NCBI RefSeq assembly: GCF_945859685.1
Contig: NC_079150.1
Location: 1,684,331 to 1,748,330, forward strand
Direction of reading: 5' to 3'
From: Eupeodes corollae
Taxonomy: Eukaryota > Arthropoda > Insecta > Diptera > Syrphidae
DNA length: 64,000 bases
Both the position numbers and the translations under genes were made by a program. This document shows, in pieces, positions 1 through 11,998 of this stretch. A model generated the notes under the pieces. It made no database searches. It saw only the letters and a program-made list of their open reading frames with translations, and had not been told where the DNA came from. Positions within the stretch are counted from its first letter, which is position 1. Every line of letters starts with the position of its first letter.

Positions 1-1966
1 GACCTGAATTTTTGTTTTCAAAACCCAAGCATGGAGGCTCGAGTAGCAGCGAGAGAGATTATGACTCCTCTGGCTTCAACTTGATTTATTTGCAACACCC
101 CACTGACACGGAGACAGTAGGCTAAGAAAACAATATTGGAATATTAATATGGGCAATTCAGCACAAGTCATATAAAAGACTGACAGTGAAAAAATGTTTT
201 TTGTCCACTTGTGGACGGCTTGATAATGAATATTTCGGTTGAAATGTTAAATGTAGAAACGATGATATTGCTTGTGGTGAAAGTGGTTCCATGACATTAA
301 ATAAAATATGAATAAAAAGTTTAGCGATCATTTTTAATTTAAAAAAAATTGAAGGTCTTAACGAATGCAATTGGGATTGAACTCAACTCAATAAATGAAT
401 ACCCGTTTTCGGTTTTTGGATGCTTGATTTATTAGTATTTAGCATTTCGAAGGAGATGTATCAATCTCAACACTTGCCATCACTTTAGAAACATTAAAAA
501 AACATGGGTTTTTAAGGTAATATTTAGTCCAGAAACATTTAAAGTAATTTTCTTGATTTCGCTTCTTTTCGAGTTATAACGATTTTTATGGTTTTTGCAA
601 ATTATTTTAGTGTTCCGTCAATTTGCTTTTCGCTCAATGCACTTCAGAGAAAAACTAATTTCCTAATATTTCGAAAAGGATTCTCACAATCGAATGTAAC
701 CAAACTGAATGAAACACATTTATACAAAACTGTCAGTTACAAATTGTAATGCGATTGGACGAAGTTGATCCCGGAAAAAAATTTTATAAAATTTTAATTA
801 GATTTTAGAAAATTTTAATATTAATGAATGAAACGAAAATTAATTTTTAAAATCCTTGCTTTGCCATCTTTGACTGTAAATGAAAGTAAATACAAGTTTG
901 TATCAATTTTTATCTCCGAAGATCGTGCACTGGGTATTCTCTGAATATTAAGACTGAATTACTTTAAAAGCAAAAATTTTAGCTTTAAAACCAGTACAAG
1001 GCAACTTAAAAAAAATATTTTAAAAAAACATAATTTTGTGCAGGCACAAATAAAGTTTTTAAAGAGTTAACGAAGATAATGTGATGTTGCTATTGCTCAT
1101 ATCGATTTTCGAATTGAGTGTGACGAATTATAAGGGAGAAGTTCGACTCCTTCTTGTAAGTCAAATATACTGCCTTTTCTCGTATTTAGTTTTCAATTAC
1201 ATTTACATACTCGACATACTATTTGCTCCAAACCACTCTCAATCACTTAGGAGGTTTATTTCTTATTTTCCGGAAATCGGTTGTGCATAACGAGCTTAAT
1301 TCTAGACTTGGTTTTGATTTGAATTCAAGTTTTGCGTTAACCTTTCATCACTTTCCTCATACTATGATACTGACCAAAAATAGTATTTAGCCCTAATTTG
1401 AATGAATAAAAATTTATAGTAAGAAAGTCTGTATAAACATTTAATATATATACAATTACCAAACAAAATATAATCAACGCATTATTTACAATGTTCTCTT
1501 CAAATAAATCTATGATGATGTATTTATAGTGTTCGGTAGGTTTACTTTTAATTTAATTAAAAATAAATCTTTTATAAAGAGATAAACCTATTTATTACAT
1601 ATATGCATACTGACTTAAAAAACCGCAAAATCTTCGATTTTCAACGTAACTAGGTATTTCGTTAGGATAGGAAAAAAATACAAATTTCTCCTCAAATTTT
1701 GATTTTTTGATATATTTTTGTTTTTATTTTTTTTATTTTCTTATTTTCTATCTCAAGAACCATTCATACTCATCATTTCCAAGGCTTTTATATGAAGCTT
1801 TGCCAATCACCTGTTTTAACTGTTTCATTTCATCTTTCAAGATTATTATTTAAAAAGCATTCAATAGAGACTCATTCTATCTAGACTTGATTGCAACATA
1901 AATTACTTTCCGGATAGTTAAATACAAGTTCTATGACATGGTTAATGGTCTAACATCTAAATAATG

Positions 1967-2074
1967 TATTCTGGCGTGCCCCAGGGCTCTGTCCTGTCTC
2001 CGACACTCATCCTTAACCTAAAGTTATTTCCGAAAACAATCGTTGTCAAGTACAGATATTCGTTCCTTAGCTGA
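1967..2074 (+). mobile_element. LINE reverse-transcriptase scrap
   Basis: Thirty-five open codons carry SGVPQGSVLSPTL, the RT motif common to jockey/CR1/L2-type non-LTR retrotransposons, followed by degenerate sequence and a stop. Flanking sequence does not continue the RT domain convincingly. A very similar PQGSVLSPT motif occurs on the minus strand near 34400, so both may come from one family. It is a dead fragment. Confidence 0.75.
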
Positions 2075-2373
2075 ATTGTGCGAATATGAAATACCTTAGC
2101 ATTAAGCCTGTATTCCTTTTCTTATGCTCACACGGTAGCAAAAGCCCGCGCACTTTATTTTAGTTTCAATTTTTCGGTTAGGTCCATGACTTATGACCAA
2201 TTTGTTATGAGTTACGTTGAACTTATACATTATTTTCTACCTAACCATTGAAAATATCCTTTGGAGGAAGAAAAAGTAAGTTAAGTAAAACAAATATAAA
2301 TAAAAATAATTTTCTGAAAATGGAGTATTTTTTTAATTGGAAACCAGTTTGAATTTTTGTTCAAATTTGAACA

Positions 2374-2594
2374 TACACTCCGCTCCAATGAACGAACGAG
2401 CAATTATTTTCGTAAACGCTTTTTACATTTTTTTTCCTACTTTGAGGTTTTGTATGACACCAATCGATGCTAACTACTCCATTAAAATGCTAAGAAAAAA
2501 ATATTCTTGTTTTAACTTCCAAAGTATTTCATACGTAAAAAGGTTTTTTGAGTCAACTGAATGGGTAAAACGACAATTTAATCACTGTTTGTAA
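2374..2594 (-). mobile_element. Tc1-like transposon end (weak)
   Basis: The edge TACACTCCGCT near 2374 is shared with the Tc1-like element at 36141. The minus-strand translation just inside both edges is similar (a WSGVY / SGVYI ending after a K-rich stretch). It is probably the terminal segment of the same Tc1 family, without an intact transposase. Confidence 0.4.
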
Positions 2595-3297
2595 GCGTTT
2601 TCAAGTAATGCGTAGATTACATGCCTTCCTTAACAGTGTTTTAAAAGCTAAAATCGACTTGATTTAAAAAAAAAAATAAAGATTCGTTCAAATTAAACAC
2701 AAAGCGAGTAAAAGAAAAAAACAGCAGCTTGAAGACGTAAGCAATTTTTGGAGAAATTATTAGTTCACTCTGAATACTAACGAAAAAGTTAGTTCCATTG
2801 AAAATTGAAGACATTTAGTTTTTCATTTTATTTTGAAAAAGTCTAATACATATATATATATATAATCGTTACACAGTCAAAGGTTGTTATCCTTTAACTA
2901 TAAACCTTTTCGCATTACATAGTAAAGTTTTTTTGTGTCTATAAATTTTGTATGATTTTTTGTATTTAATTTTTGTTTTATTTATTTAAATTTAAATTTA
3001 AAATACATAATACATATACATACACATTGTGTCTTTAAATGCATACACATATACACATGCATATAAATATTTTTTTTGTTTGGTTTTATTGTGAATGAAA
3101 ATCTTTAAGTCCTTAAAAATTAGTTTTTTATTATTCTTTTTAGGATGTCCTATCGATTAAAAATAATTACTTGTTATTTTTGTTGTATAACCTTCAACTC
3201 CAACTCCACTAACATCAACATCCACTCTTTTTGCGCTATAAATTTTGTTTTATTACAAATTGTTGTTTATTTTTAAGTGTCCTGTTTCTTTCTGAAG

Positions 3298-3449
3298 TCA
3301 TCTTGAATGGTATAAACGATCAATGGACGTTGTTTGTGATATGATTGATTGATGACATGACGCTATCGATAAAACACAAAGGATAACAATAGCTAAATGT
3401 GATGAGCTTGGTACTCCACTACTTGTTTGCATAGCAGCTGGATGTTCAC
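3298..3449 (-). CDS. dpr7: dpr gene, last coding exon: C-terminal tail and stop
   Basis: The exon encodes GEHPAAMQTSSG and then a serine-rich segment, a hydrophobic run (LAIVILCVLSIASC) at residues about 258-271, and a short tail ending DRLYHSR before TGA. The GE(H/Q)PAAMQ start is the conserved junction after Ig2 in Dpr proteins. The hydrophobic run near the C-terminus fits a membrane anchor, either a GPI signal or a single pass; which one cannot be told by eye. The acceptor is TTTTTTCTTAG and the phase is 1. The 3' UTR should extend to lower coordinates. Close TTTATT motifs (AATAAA on this strand) occur within about 50 bases of the stop, but they are common in such AT-rich DNA, so I do not call the polyadenylation site. 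Confidence 0.94.
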
Positions 3450-3744
3450 CTAAGAAAAAACGACACAAAATAAAATATATATAAATAAAACACATACATT
3501 TGTTGTTTAGATTAAGCGAAGGCTACAAATTGTTGTTTTGCTATATGTAAGTGTGTGAGTTTCCGGGTTTGAGCTGAATGTTTAAAGTGCCCAACAAAGT
3601 ACAATGGAAGACTTTCAGCGACAAGCTTTTTTTTTAATCTTTCTTATATTGTGTTTGCTTTGTAAAAGTACAAAGCTATATCTTTAACATTTAACTCAGT
3701 GGCTGATCGAGGGGGAGGGGGGTTCATAACCCCTACGATTTGGG

Positions 3745-3971
3745 AAATAAAATAGATTAGGTGGCGCAACAGTTCAATCATTCCTGTGTGTGAGTACTGT
3801 TGTGAGGGACCTACAGTTTTAAGCGGAATCCGAACGACTAATTTAAGAAATTTCTCTTGGAGGATTTGTCAATTCCTTATAAGAGGCAGTACCCATGAAA
3901 ACAAACATTAGATGACACAGGCAGGGATTGAACCGAAGGCCTCTGGCATGACAGGCCATCGCACTAAACTA
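3745..3971 (-). mobile_element. tRNA-derived SINE copy, 5'-truncated
   Basis: The copy is in minus orientation. The sense strand has a B-box-like GGTTCAATCCCTGCC, a shared central region (rc of gaatccgaacg, gatttgtcaattcc) and the 3' tail GTTGCGCCACC followed by T/A-rich sequence. It lacks the extreme 5' end with the CCCGTAGCATGATGG A-box region seen in the 41419-41735 copy. Confidence 0.85.
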
Positions 3972-4235
3972 TCTTAAAACTAGACAAAAATTCATTAAAC
4001 TAACCTTATTAAACGTAACTAACAACTAACTTACTGTTCCCATATGGACATTCTAAGTTAAACTACAATACTTAATACTTTCGGCCATAAGATTTGTTTT
4101 ATTTCATTTAGATTTAATTTGTTTGTATTGAAATAGAAAATTTAAAAAAAAGTGTCAATATCTTTTATTTTAATTGTACTTAATATACTTCTTAAAATTA
4201 GGTCCTTAAAATAAAACTTAAACTACCTATTCTAC

Positions 4236-4449
4236 CTATAAACTACTTAAAAACTTCTCCATCTGGGAAGGGGCCACGTTGAACCACACAGGACAACCAT
4301 AAGCAATAATCGGCCGTATGAGGGCCATGTGGCAAATTACCTTCACTGTGGGGCCAAGCCGACTGCTGTAAAACAGCTGTTTCGTCAGAGCGAAGGCTCC
4401 TCTGGCCCTGGCCAGAGCAGCATTTATACCTATGTCTCTCCAGACACCA
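4236..4449 (-). mobile_element. LINE fragment, C-terminal RT region
   Basis: About 70 open codons on the minus strand include INAALARARGAFALTKQL and ALIRPIIAYGCPVWFNVAP, ending in TAG at 4236-4238. The LIRPI..YGCPVW motif is characteristic of the region after the RT palm in jockey/I-type non-LTR elements. This fragment is more GC-rich than its surroundings, consistent with a foreign origin. There is no upstream RT core nearby. Confidence 0.82.
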
Positions 4450-5423
4450 CCTTTACTGGACTATCGATGACTTGTATAAAACTGTGACACACTGCCTTCT
4501 TACTTGCCAAACACTACAAATGCACTTTATTAAGTTAAAGTTAACTACTAAACACTTCGGGCCTTACCAAGAATCGAAATTAAAGCTCAATTAAATATTT
4601 AACTGGGTTTTAAATATTTTGCCATACCAATAAACATTTTAATACTTAGGGCTAACGCCCAGTAAAATTTTATTGTCGGGAAACTCGACTATAAACGGAC
4701 AGTTAAATAATTAAACTCCATGGTTTGCACTGTCATTTTGCCAGCACACGCAGCAAATACTTTTCAAGTGACAAGAGATTTATTGTGATTGTTGTCTGCT
4801 GATTGTTCGTGGCAATATTTAAAAAAAAGTAAGTCCAATAACACTTGCTTTAATATATATGTAATTGTGATTTTGTTCTAATGAATATTCATCATTTTAG
4901 AAATGGCTGAAAAACAAAATTTAAAACAGAGCAGATCGTCAAATTGGACAATGGCAATGAGGAGCTACTGGTCGAAGCACCTAGACCAGATCAAAATTTG
5001 TTCGTTCTTATTTTTCTCTAAAAAATTTGGAACCATTTATTATTTCGAGCCCCCAATAATTTTTATTTAAATGTTGAATAATTTAATTTTAACCAAATAA
5101 TTTTGTTTTGTCAGATCCAATCTACGAGTAGGCAGGCTCATAACTATACTAATAATAGACTCCCGACAATTGAGTCCCAAATAAAATTCTTCATATCAGA
5201 TTCTGTTTTATTTTTATATATTAATACAACAAGAACAGAATACATTATTTTTAGAAGAAAGTTACATTTTAACACAATTTCTAACATTTCTCCGTTAAGT
5301 GCACCAAAACCATTCTTAACTATTATATTTTAGTTCTTATATATGGCATATTTAGAAAACTGCTGGAATTTTGCAATGCTTGTATTTGTAGAGTCGTCTA
5401 CATTGAATAGTTAGACCATATTC

Positions 5424-5948
5424 TTGAAGAAGAAGGCGTTTATATCACCTGTCTTTAAAAAGGGTAACAAGTCTGACATTAAAAATTACAGACCAATCTC
5501 TAAACTGTCCTGTATTCCCAAAAGTTTTGAACAAGGAAGTCAACAACATGATTTTATGCAAAAACGTTGGACAATTACTTTACTTGACAAACTATCTAAT
5601 AATCTTATTTCATTTAAGCTCAAGGCAATGGGGTTTCCTCCTCAGTTTATCACATGGATTTCATCTTATCTTCAAAATAAGTTCTACCAAGTTAAATTCA
5701 GAAGTTCTTTCTCTTATCCTTTTATTCCCGAATCAGGAGTTCCCCAGGGTAGTCATTTAGGACCTCTGCTTTTTATCTCAGGTATCAAAAATGTACCCCT
5801 TTCTGTAAGATACATTAACATTTCAATCTATGCGGAGTTTTTTTTTAATTCTAGACTCGATTGCACGGAGCATATTAGTTTGATCGTTAGTAAAGCCAAC
5901 TCTATGTTACGATTTGTTAAACGTTGGTCTAAAGAAATTCAGGATTAA
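5424..5948 (+). mobile_element. LINE (jockey-like) RT pseudogene with internal deletions
   Basis: One open frame of 174 codons carries FKKGNKSDIKNYRPIS (RT motif 1 region), KLKAMGFPPQFITWISSYL and SGVPQGSHLGPLLF. It then has an altered catalytic box, with YAEF where a (F/Y)xDD would be. Compared with the family, stretches are missing between the first two motifs and again just after YAE, where the sequence jumps to DCTEHISLIVSKANSMLRFVKRW. The frame survives both deletions, but loss of the Asp pair means no RT activity. It sits on the strand opposite to the dpr gene. Confidence 0.9.
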
Positions 5949-6053
5949 TATGTTTTATTTTCTACTGACTTCTACTGGTTGTAAAGTATAGCTTGTATTA
6001 AGTTTTTCTACGCCAAGATCTGGTAGTATAAAATAAAGAATAAGAATACTTAC

Positions 6054-6241
6054 CATTCAGAACGTGAACTTGCACTGAAGCTGGAATCGCTGCTGCTGGT
6101 ACACAGGTATAGTTGCCTGAATCTCTAAATGATGCTCGAGTCAACATAAGACGGCTTGTTGTTCCAACATCAGTTTTTTCTGTTTCCAAGCTAATACCGC
6201 CACGCACTGAATCAAAATCAACTACAGAAGATCCATGGTAC
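6054..6241 (-). CDS. dpr7: dpr gene, exon with C-terminal half of Ig domain 2
   Basis: The exon encodes the third base of Trp176 through residue 238, ending VQVHVLN plus the first base of a Gly codon. It carries the Dpr-typical YHGSSVVDFDSVRGGISLE, TTSRLMLTRASFRDSGNYTC and PASVQVHVL. Cys222 is the second disulfide cysteine of Ig2, and an NYT glycosylation sequon is at 219. The acceptor is CTTTCAG, the donor is AATG followed by GTAAGT, and the length is 188 nt (phase 2 in, phase 1 out). Nothing in the domain is missing or broken. Confidence 0.96.
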
Positions 6242-7640
6242 CTGAAAGATTAAAAAATAAGTTAGTCTAATTTGTTTGTTTTAATTATCGAAGGCTTTTT
6301 TGACCTTCTTCTCTTTTCATTTTTTCAAATGCTTAAAAACTAAAAAAAATGTTTTTTTATTTCCCCGGGGAGGCAAAAAGGTGAGAAGATGGCCATATGC
6401 TATCGTGTGCTATATCTGATATCAAATCCACCCATTAAAAAGCAATCCATACGATACCTTCTTTACCTATATGTCGTATAGATAAAGCCTAAAAATATGT
6501 TCTATTCGTTTTCATTTTCATAGGGAATTTTCTTCTTATATTTTTGAATGATGGAACTGTCATCTTTTTGGCATGAATCCTTTTTCTCTTTCCTTTGTTG
6601 ATTGGGATATATGTATGCTTATGCATATAGATGTTATATGTAAAGGTAAAGGTACATATATAAAGGTATAAACTCGCAAATAGCAGTGATGAAAGTAAGG
6701 GTTTATTAGTCCTTATTTTAGCTCAAGCCTGATACGGATACATATAAAATACACGACTATAAATTGGAAATTGTGCTTTGTGCAGTGTATAGGTATTTTC
6801 GAATTTTCGAAGGGAAAGAATTGAGATGGATTTGCTTTTTCGTTTTTCCCATCAATAATTTCTTAGCATGTGCGTCACCTTCAATCTTGACAGTGAGATG
6901 AATACCTACTTACCCAAAGCAAAAATTGGGTCCAAAATTTACATTTTAATCAGAGTTCCATGTTACTCGTATCTATATCCTTTTTCCTTTCCCAAGCAAA
7001 AGGGCTAGAATTATTTTTTTCTTTTTTTTTTAAATTTCATAAAATGGCGGTTGTAGGTATGACTACCTCAGAATATATTTAGAAGACACATTTCCTCCTG
7101 ATGGAGAATAAAGACCCTTTTCAATATATAAACAATGAAAGTTTTTCATAATTAATTCATAATACCGAAGAAATCCTATTTAATTTGTTGTTCTGTTTTT
7201 ATTTCAAATAAAGTATCTGCAGGCAGCCACTACCGTGAGATGTATGAAAGTACAAACAAAATGTTTTATATCTATTATTTTGTTTTTGTTATTTTTATTG
7301 TTGACGGTGTCAACAACAGGAAATAAGTATTTACTCAAGAACCACTACTTAGAAAGAAGAGTTACTTATTTTTGAATTCACGTAATGTTCTATATGATAT
7401 GAGTATAATTCCTTATTTAAATTGTACCCTTAAAAGTGAGGAAATATTAATGTAAAGGGCTTTTGTTTTTAAATATTTGTGATTGTATTATTTTCACAAA
7501 AAAAATCGTAAAACATTTTGAAAAGTGTGGCAAGAAAAGCGTAAAGGGGTGTAAGCAAGCTTCTTTTATGACATATGTACATACATATAATTATTTGATT
7601 TTTGTGTTCAATGCAGTCTTGTTTTGTTAGCCTTATTTAC

Positions 7641-8322
7641 TTGCCTTCATTTCGACTGAAATTATAAACTCATTCCTGAGTGCTGTGCAAATATTTTGTA
7701 AATTTAATTATGTGAAATTAGCATGGTAGCAGAGACTGGGATGAGAAATGTTGAGAATCTGGTATCTTGTGTTATATCTATTTTTAAGATTTATATACCG
7801 TGTACAGTACCTACCGACCGCAACGTTTTGAAATAATAAAAGAGACACGAAAAATTCGGTGAAAAGTTAAATTCAACATTCATATTAATCATCTTATATG
7901 TTAGCGATGAAAGTCTTAGATTTTGGTTGATTTAATAACATATTTTTTGTGTTTGAATTTAGATTTTATCATTTTTTTGCATATGGTTGTTGCTAACCCT
8001 GCACAGTGAATGGAATTCAAAATTAACGATTCGGATTCCACGAGTAAGTATATCTCATATAATGAAATGTATTTAATTTTTGTTACCTCAGCTGTAAAGT
8101 TAAGATCTATTGGTGTGTTTGTAACAAGTATCCATTAGTACAACCATAAGCAAAAGGCGTTCAAACTTTAACCTTTTTGCGAAGAACATAGCGACCAAAA
8201 ACTCGTGGCCGTCTAATTGTCTAGACTGAAAATGGATAATTTTGTGCATCCAAAATTTTGTAGTTGGTTCAGCTTTCCAAGATGCATAATCTGCCAATCA
8301 TTACACTAGTCGACAAGCTTTT
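7641..8322. repeat. Unclassified duplicated segment, copy A
   Basis: The copy begins near ttgccttcatttcgactg and shares long collinear blocks with 10115-10691 (for example atataccgtgta, gatgaaagtctt, gcatatggttgttgct, tcagctttccaa, attacactagtcg). The copies are direct, 2.5 kb apart, and diverged by substitutions and indels. No coding capacity or terminal repeats are evident. It could be an old segmental duplication or two insertions of an undescribed element. The small ORF on the minus strand here is not conserved in copy B. Confidence 0.8.
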
Positions 8323-8335
8323 CTTACTAGCGTTG

Positions 8336-8455
8336 AGAATTAGGGCCTAGAGAGTAGAGGCTGTTATTAGGGATGGTAGTGACCTTCAGTTTTAAACCGA
8401 ATCCTAACGGCATGTAATATTACCCACTAACCATCACGCTAGGCATCGCATCCAC
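8336..8455 (-). mobile_element. SINE copy with internal deletion
   Basis: Sequence matching the SINE 3' part (tagggcctag, agggatgg, ttttaaaccgaatcctaacgg) is joined directly to the tRNA-like head (cactaaccatcacgctaggc). The middle of the element is missing. It abuts the end of duplicated segment A. Confidence 0.65.
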
Positions 8456-9644
8456 CTTTATAGATGTCTTAAGAGGAATACCATCAGTTAGTTTGATTTT
8501 TAACCTTAACATATCTTTTACTCCCAAACATATTCCATTATCTTAAAATCCAATCATTTGAATAGCCTTCCATTAAGTATATTGTATAATGGAAATTATG
8601 TACATTCTTTCTACAAGTTTATGAGTGTTTTAGTTCATTATCTTATATGAATGCGTAATAACTGGCAAAAATCATAATTTCGATGATAAAGTCCGAATTT
8701 AGTTAACAGCACATGTTTTTCATTTAATTTAACAAATTGGCATATTATCTTTTAAACTTTCAAAAACTCATAGTGCTTCCACCAAAATCCTTGACTATCA
8801 TCTTCATGCATTTGAGATCGGACTTAAAGTACTTTGAATGCCTAACATGATTTTTTCCATCTTAACAAACTTGCATTTAATTTTCTAAACAGGCGATCAA
8901 GAAGTTCTTAATTCAATTCCAAATACACGGGGATGGAAGTTAAAAAAAAAACTGGCTAGTTTTTTATCGTTTCTATTATTTTTTTTCCATCGCTGTAAGG
9001 TATAAATGGTTTTGGTAGATATTATCAACTTGAGCATTTCTTCACTTTCTATAATTTTCTTAGAACTCAGTGTAAATTTATTATTGAGTTTTAAGGACTA
9101 AGAAATTCTAACAAATATTAAACTACATTCGTAGCACCCAGCAGGATTTTTTGACATAAATTTCTAATATTATGTCGAGTAATTACATTGAATGTTTGTC
9201 AGTTTTGATTAAGCGGTAAGCAGATTTGTCGTTGTTTTAATTTTATTAAATAAAGGTCGGTTTTAATTTATTTTCGTCTGTGAACAAATGTCGTTTAGAA
9301 GTTTTTGTTTCTATTTTTAATATTATCTTGTATTGTTTGTATTTTAAATGTTTTGCTTATTTGGTTCTGATACATTTTTTAAGTGATCGCTGTGACTAGA
9401 CCTACAGCTTTATTTATTTTTTGTACATGATATATGCGGTTAAAATGGCAATAGATTTAAAGATAACACAAATTGAAACAGGGCCTATGAACCTTATGCC
9501 ATCCTTGGAACGTTCATATGGACATATTGCACGTTTGAGATTTGAAGTTGTGAGCATCCACAACTGTATTTTCTACAATTTATAATTATTGAACAATACA
9601 AACAATTCTATGGCTTTGCATTTATTAGAACAATATTGATCAAT

Positions 9645-9928
9645 AGTACCCGTGGCATGATGTTTAGTGTGTTTGACTTTTAACTGAGAGTGTCGGTATG
9701 GGACCAGTAAGTTAGTTGTAAATTATGGTGTATTAGGCTAGTTTTATGAATTTTTGTCTAGCTTTTAAGATAGTTTTAAGAATGAATTAATATAAATTAA
9801 TTAATAAAAAAATGCGTTGGACTGTCATGTCTAGGGTTCAATTCCTGCCTATGCCGGTTGAAAGTTGTAATTCACAAAACCCTAGTTCGCAACGGACTGT
9901 TGAACCACCTTATTCATTTATTTAATAT
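9645..9928 (+). mobile_element. SINE copy split by about 140 bp
   Basis: The head tacccgtggcatgatgtttagtg lies at 9647-9669. About 140 bp later the element resumes at tgcgttggactgtcatg, with a B-box-like GGTTCAATTCC at about 9836, and ends with cggactgttgaaccacctta and a TTTATTTA tail. The central SINE body is absent. The intervening DNA may be a secondary insertion; a short overlap of tgtgttt/tgcgttgg lies at the two break points. Confidence 0.65.
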
Positions 9929-10114
9929 TACCTGACCACTAAATAAGTCAGAGAGTTAAAAACATTGCTAAACCAAACTGTCAACTAAACTGAGTTCTAA
10001 TATCCTAGACCCTCAAATTTAAGGGTCCAATAAGTTTTATCTCAGACTGAGATCTAAATCAGAATTTCTAAAGCTCGAGAACTTGATGAAGAAATGAATT
10101 AGAACTCAACCAAT

Positions 10115-10691
10115 TTGCCTTCATTTCGACTGAAATTATAAACTCATTTCTGAGTATCTTTCAAATATTTTGTAAATTTAATTACGTGATTACTGCAATG
10201 ACAAATGTTTAGAATCTGGTCTCTTGTGTTATATCTATGTTTAAGATCTATATACCGTGTACTGTACCTGCCTCCCGTTAAGTTTTGAAATATTAAAAGA
10301 GCGATGAAAAATTCTGTGAAAATTGATAAGTTAAATTCAACATACGTGTGAATTATTTAATAAATGGTAGTGATGAAAGTCTTGGATGTTGGTTGATTTA
10401 ATAATATTTTTTGTGCTTGAATTTTGATTTTAGCATTTTTTTGCATATGGTTGTTGCTAAAGCTGCCCAGAGAATGGAATCCAGAATTGAGGATTTTTCT
10501 TTAATTTCTGTTAGCTTAGTTTTTAAGTTCAGATCTCTTGTTATATTTAGTAATACTTACCATTAGTACCACCATAGGCAAAGCCTCGTAAATTTTAACC
10601 TTCTTGCGTAAAACACGGAAAATGGTAAATTTTGTGCATTTAAAATTTAGTTGTTGGGTCAGCTTTCCAATTATTACACTAGTCGTAAAGG
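10115..10691. repeat. Unclassified duplicated segment, copy B
   Basis: This is the direct, diverged partner of 7641-8322. It begins at the same motif (ttgccttcatttcgactg) and ends at the same one (attacactagtcg), but is about 100 bp shorter because of internal deletions. Confidence 0.8.
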
Positions 10692-11812
10692 TTTTTTTTC
10701 GGCATTCAAATTTGACTTTTTCAATGGTTTTTTTGGAATTAAATTAAAATCTGACTTCAAAATTGATGCATCAAGTTTTTGAGATATCAATTTTGAAAAT
10801 TCGAAAACCACGCTTAAAAGCCTTTTTGAGGCTATGTAAATTTATGAAGTGGTTTCCGTGATGTTTTCCAATCTATAATACTATAATATTTTGTTGAAAC
10901 ACTTATCTTATTTCATATAATATTCGAAAATCTTCAAAAGTTATTAGGTTTTACCGAGTTTAAGAGACTAGAACTTTGTCAAGAAATTGGCCGTAACGTT
11001 CATAAAAATAAAAATTGGTAACAAAGGTAATCTTAAATAATTGTTAACTTAAGTTTTATTTCAACTTTTGATTTAGTAGCTGTATTTAGAAAAGAATAAT
11101 GTTAAATTGTTCTATCAGAACAGCATATATTCGTAAAAAATAAATTTATTTAACATGTTTACAATTCTTCTACATTATTAACTCGTTTTTTTTTTCAATA
11201 AGTATTTTAGTTTAACCATATTGGTAAAAACGAATGTGGAAGCATATATATCTATATATTTACGGGTTTAATTCCAAGGAATCGATTATTAATATTTGTA
11301 ATCAAATAAGGCGGCTTCCATATTGCAGGTCAAAATGTATTTAAATGCACTGCAATGACTAAACTCAAAAACTCAAAAAACTCAAAAACATATACCTTCT
11401 CGAAACCTGTGAAAGTTAGGAGCAAATATTTCACCTCATTTTCATACATACATTCAATCGAATTCTCCAATTAAATTGAAGTCCATGTAAGGTTTTGACG
11501 ATTCTTTAAAAAAATAATTTGGAAAACGTTTTGAAAAAAAAAACGGCGCTTAACTCAATTTTTCCTAAATTCACCTAACATATAAATAACCCTATTAACC
11601 TAACTTATATACCACACAAAGCATAAATGACTGCGGGGATAAACAAAAAACAAAAATAAAAAAACCTTTAAAAATTCGATTCAATTTTTTCACTCAGCGA
11701 CGCGACGAGGTTGTTGGATGTTAAGTATAGTGGCACATATATTGCCTAGCCAGCCTTTACAGTATACAACCATCCGCCCGCTGTCCCACATGCAGAAAAG
11801 TTGACCACTTAC

Positions 11813-11915
11813 CATGAAACAGACGATGCATGAATATTCACTGAGCACGCTAATGAAATTGTACTGTCGCGTTTCACATGAACTTCAGTCGATCCCAGAA
11901 TTTTTGCTCGAGCAG
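11813..11915 (-). CDS. dpr7: dpr gene, exon with N-terminal half of Ig domain 2
   Basis: The exon encodes residues 143-175 plus two bases of Trp176. The sequence begins ARAKILGSTEVHVKRDSTIS and contains Cys165 (SLACSV), the first disulfide cysteine of the second Ig domain. The acceptor is TTTCAG and the donor is CATG followed by GTAAGT. It enters in phase 1 and leaves in phase 2, splitting the core tryptophan codon (TG/G). The 103-nt length and the phases fit both neighbouring exons. Ig2 of Dpr proteins is a C2-like domain that supports the binding domain; it is intact here. Confidence 0.95.
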
Positions 11916-11955
11916 CTGAAATTGTAAAAAAATAAAATTCACATCAAATTTATTA

Positions 11956-11998
11956 ACACACACATATACACATAACACACACACACAACGCACACAGA
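11956..11998. repeat. CA-rich microsatellite
   Basis: A short interrupted run of CA dinucleotides (acacacacatatacac... cacacacacacaacg) lies about 40 bp upstream, in gene orientation, of the Ig2 exon acceptor. Confidence 0.8.

Larger units (their letters stand above)
1..3297. other. 3' flank / possible 3' UTR of the dpr gene
   Basis: This AT-rich stretch contains only small random ORFs, apart from the reverse-transcriptase scrap at 1967-2074 and the Tc1-like end near 2374-2594. Simple TA repeats lie at about 2850-2865. The portion next to the stop codon is probably 3' UTR of the dpr gene, but its end is not visible. I see nothing else recognisable, including in the small ORF at 1081-1290. 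Confidence 0.6.
3450..6053 (-). other. dpr intron, 2.6 kb
   Basis: The intron separates the last two coding exons in phase 1. It contains a SINE (3745-3971) and LINE fragments at 4236-4449 and 5424-5948. I see nothing recognisable in 4450-5423 or 5949-6053. Confidence 0.85.
6242..11812 (-). other. dpr intron, 5.6 kb
   Basis: The intron splits Ig2 in phase 2. It contains two diverged copies of an unclassified sequence (7641-8322 and 10115-10691), an internally deleted SINE (8336-8455) and a split SINE (9645-9928). I see no gene or other known element in 6242-7640, 8456-9644, 9929-10114 or 10692-11812, only AT-rich sequence. Confidence 0.85.

Noticed and set aside
3697..3735. hAT-like terminus cagtggctgatcgaggggga
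   Set aside because: It resembles some hAT/MITE ends, but no partner end or target duplication was found, so I do not call an element.
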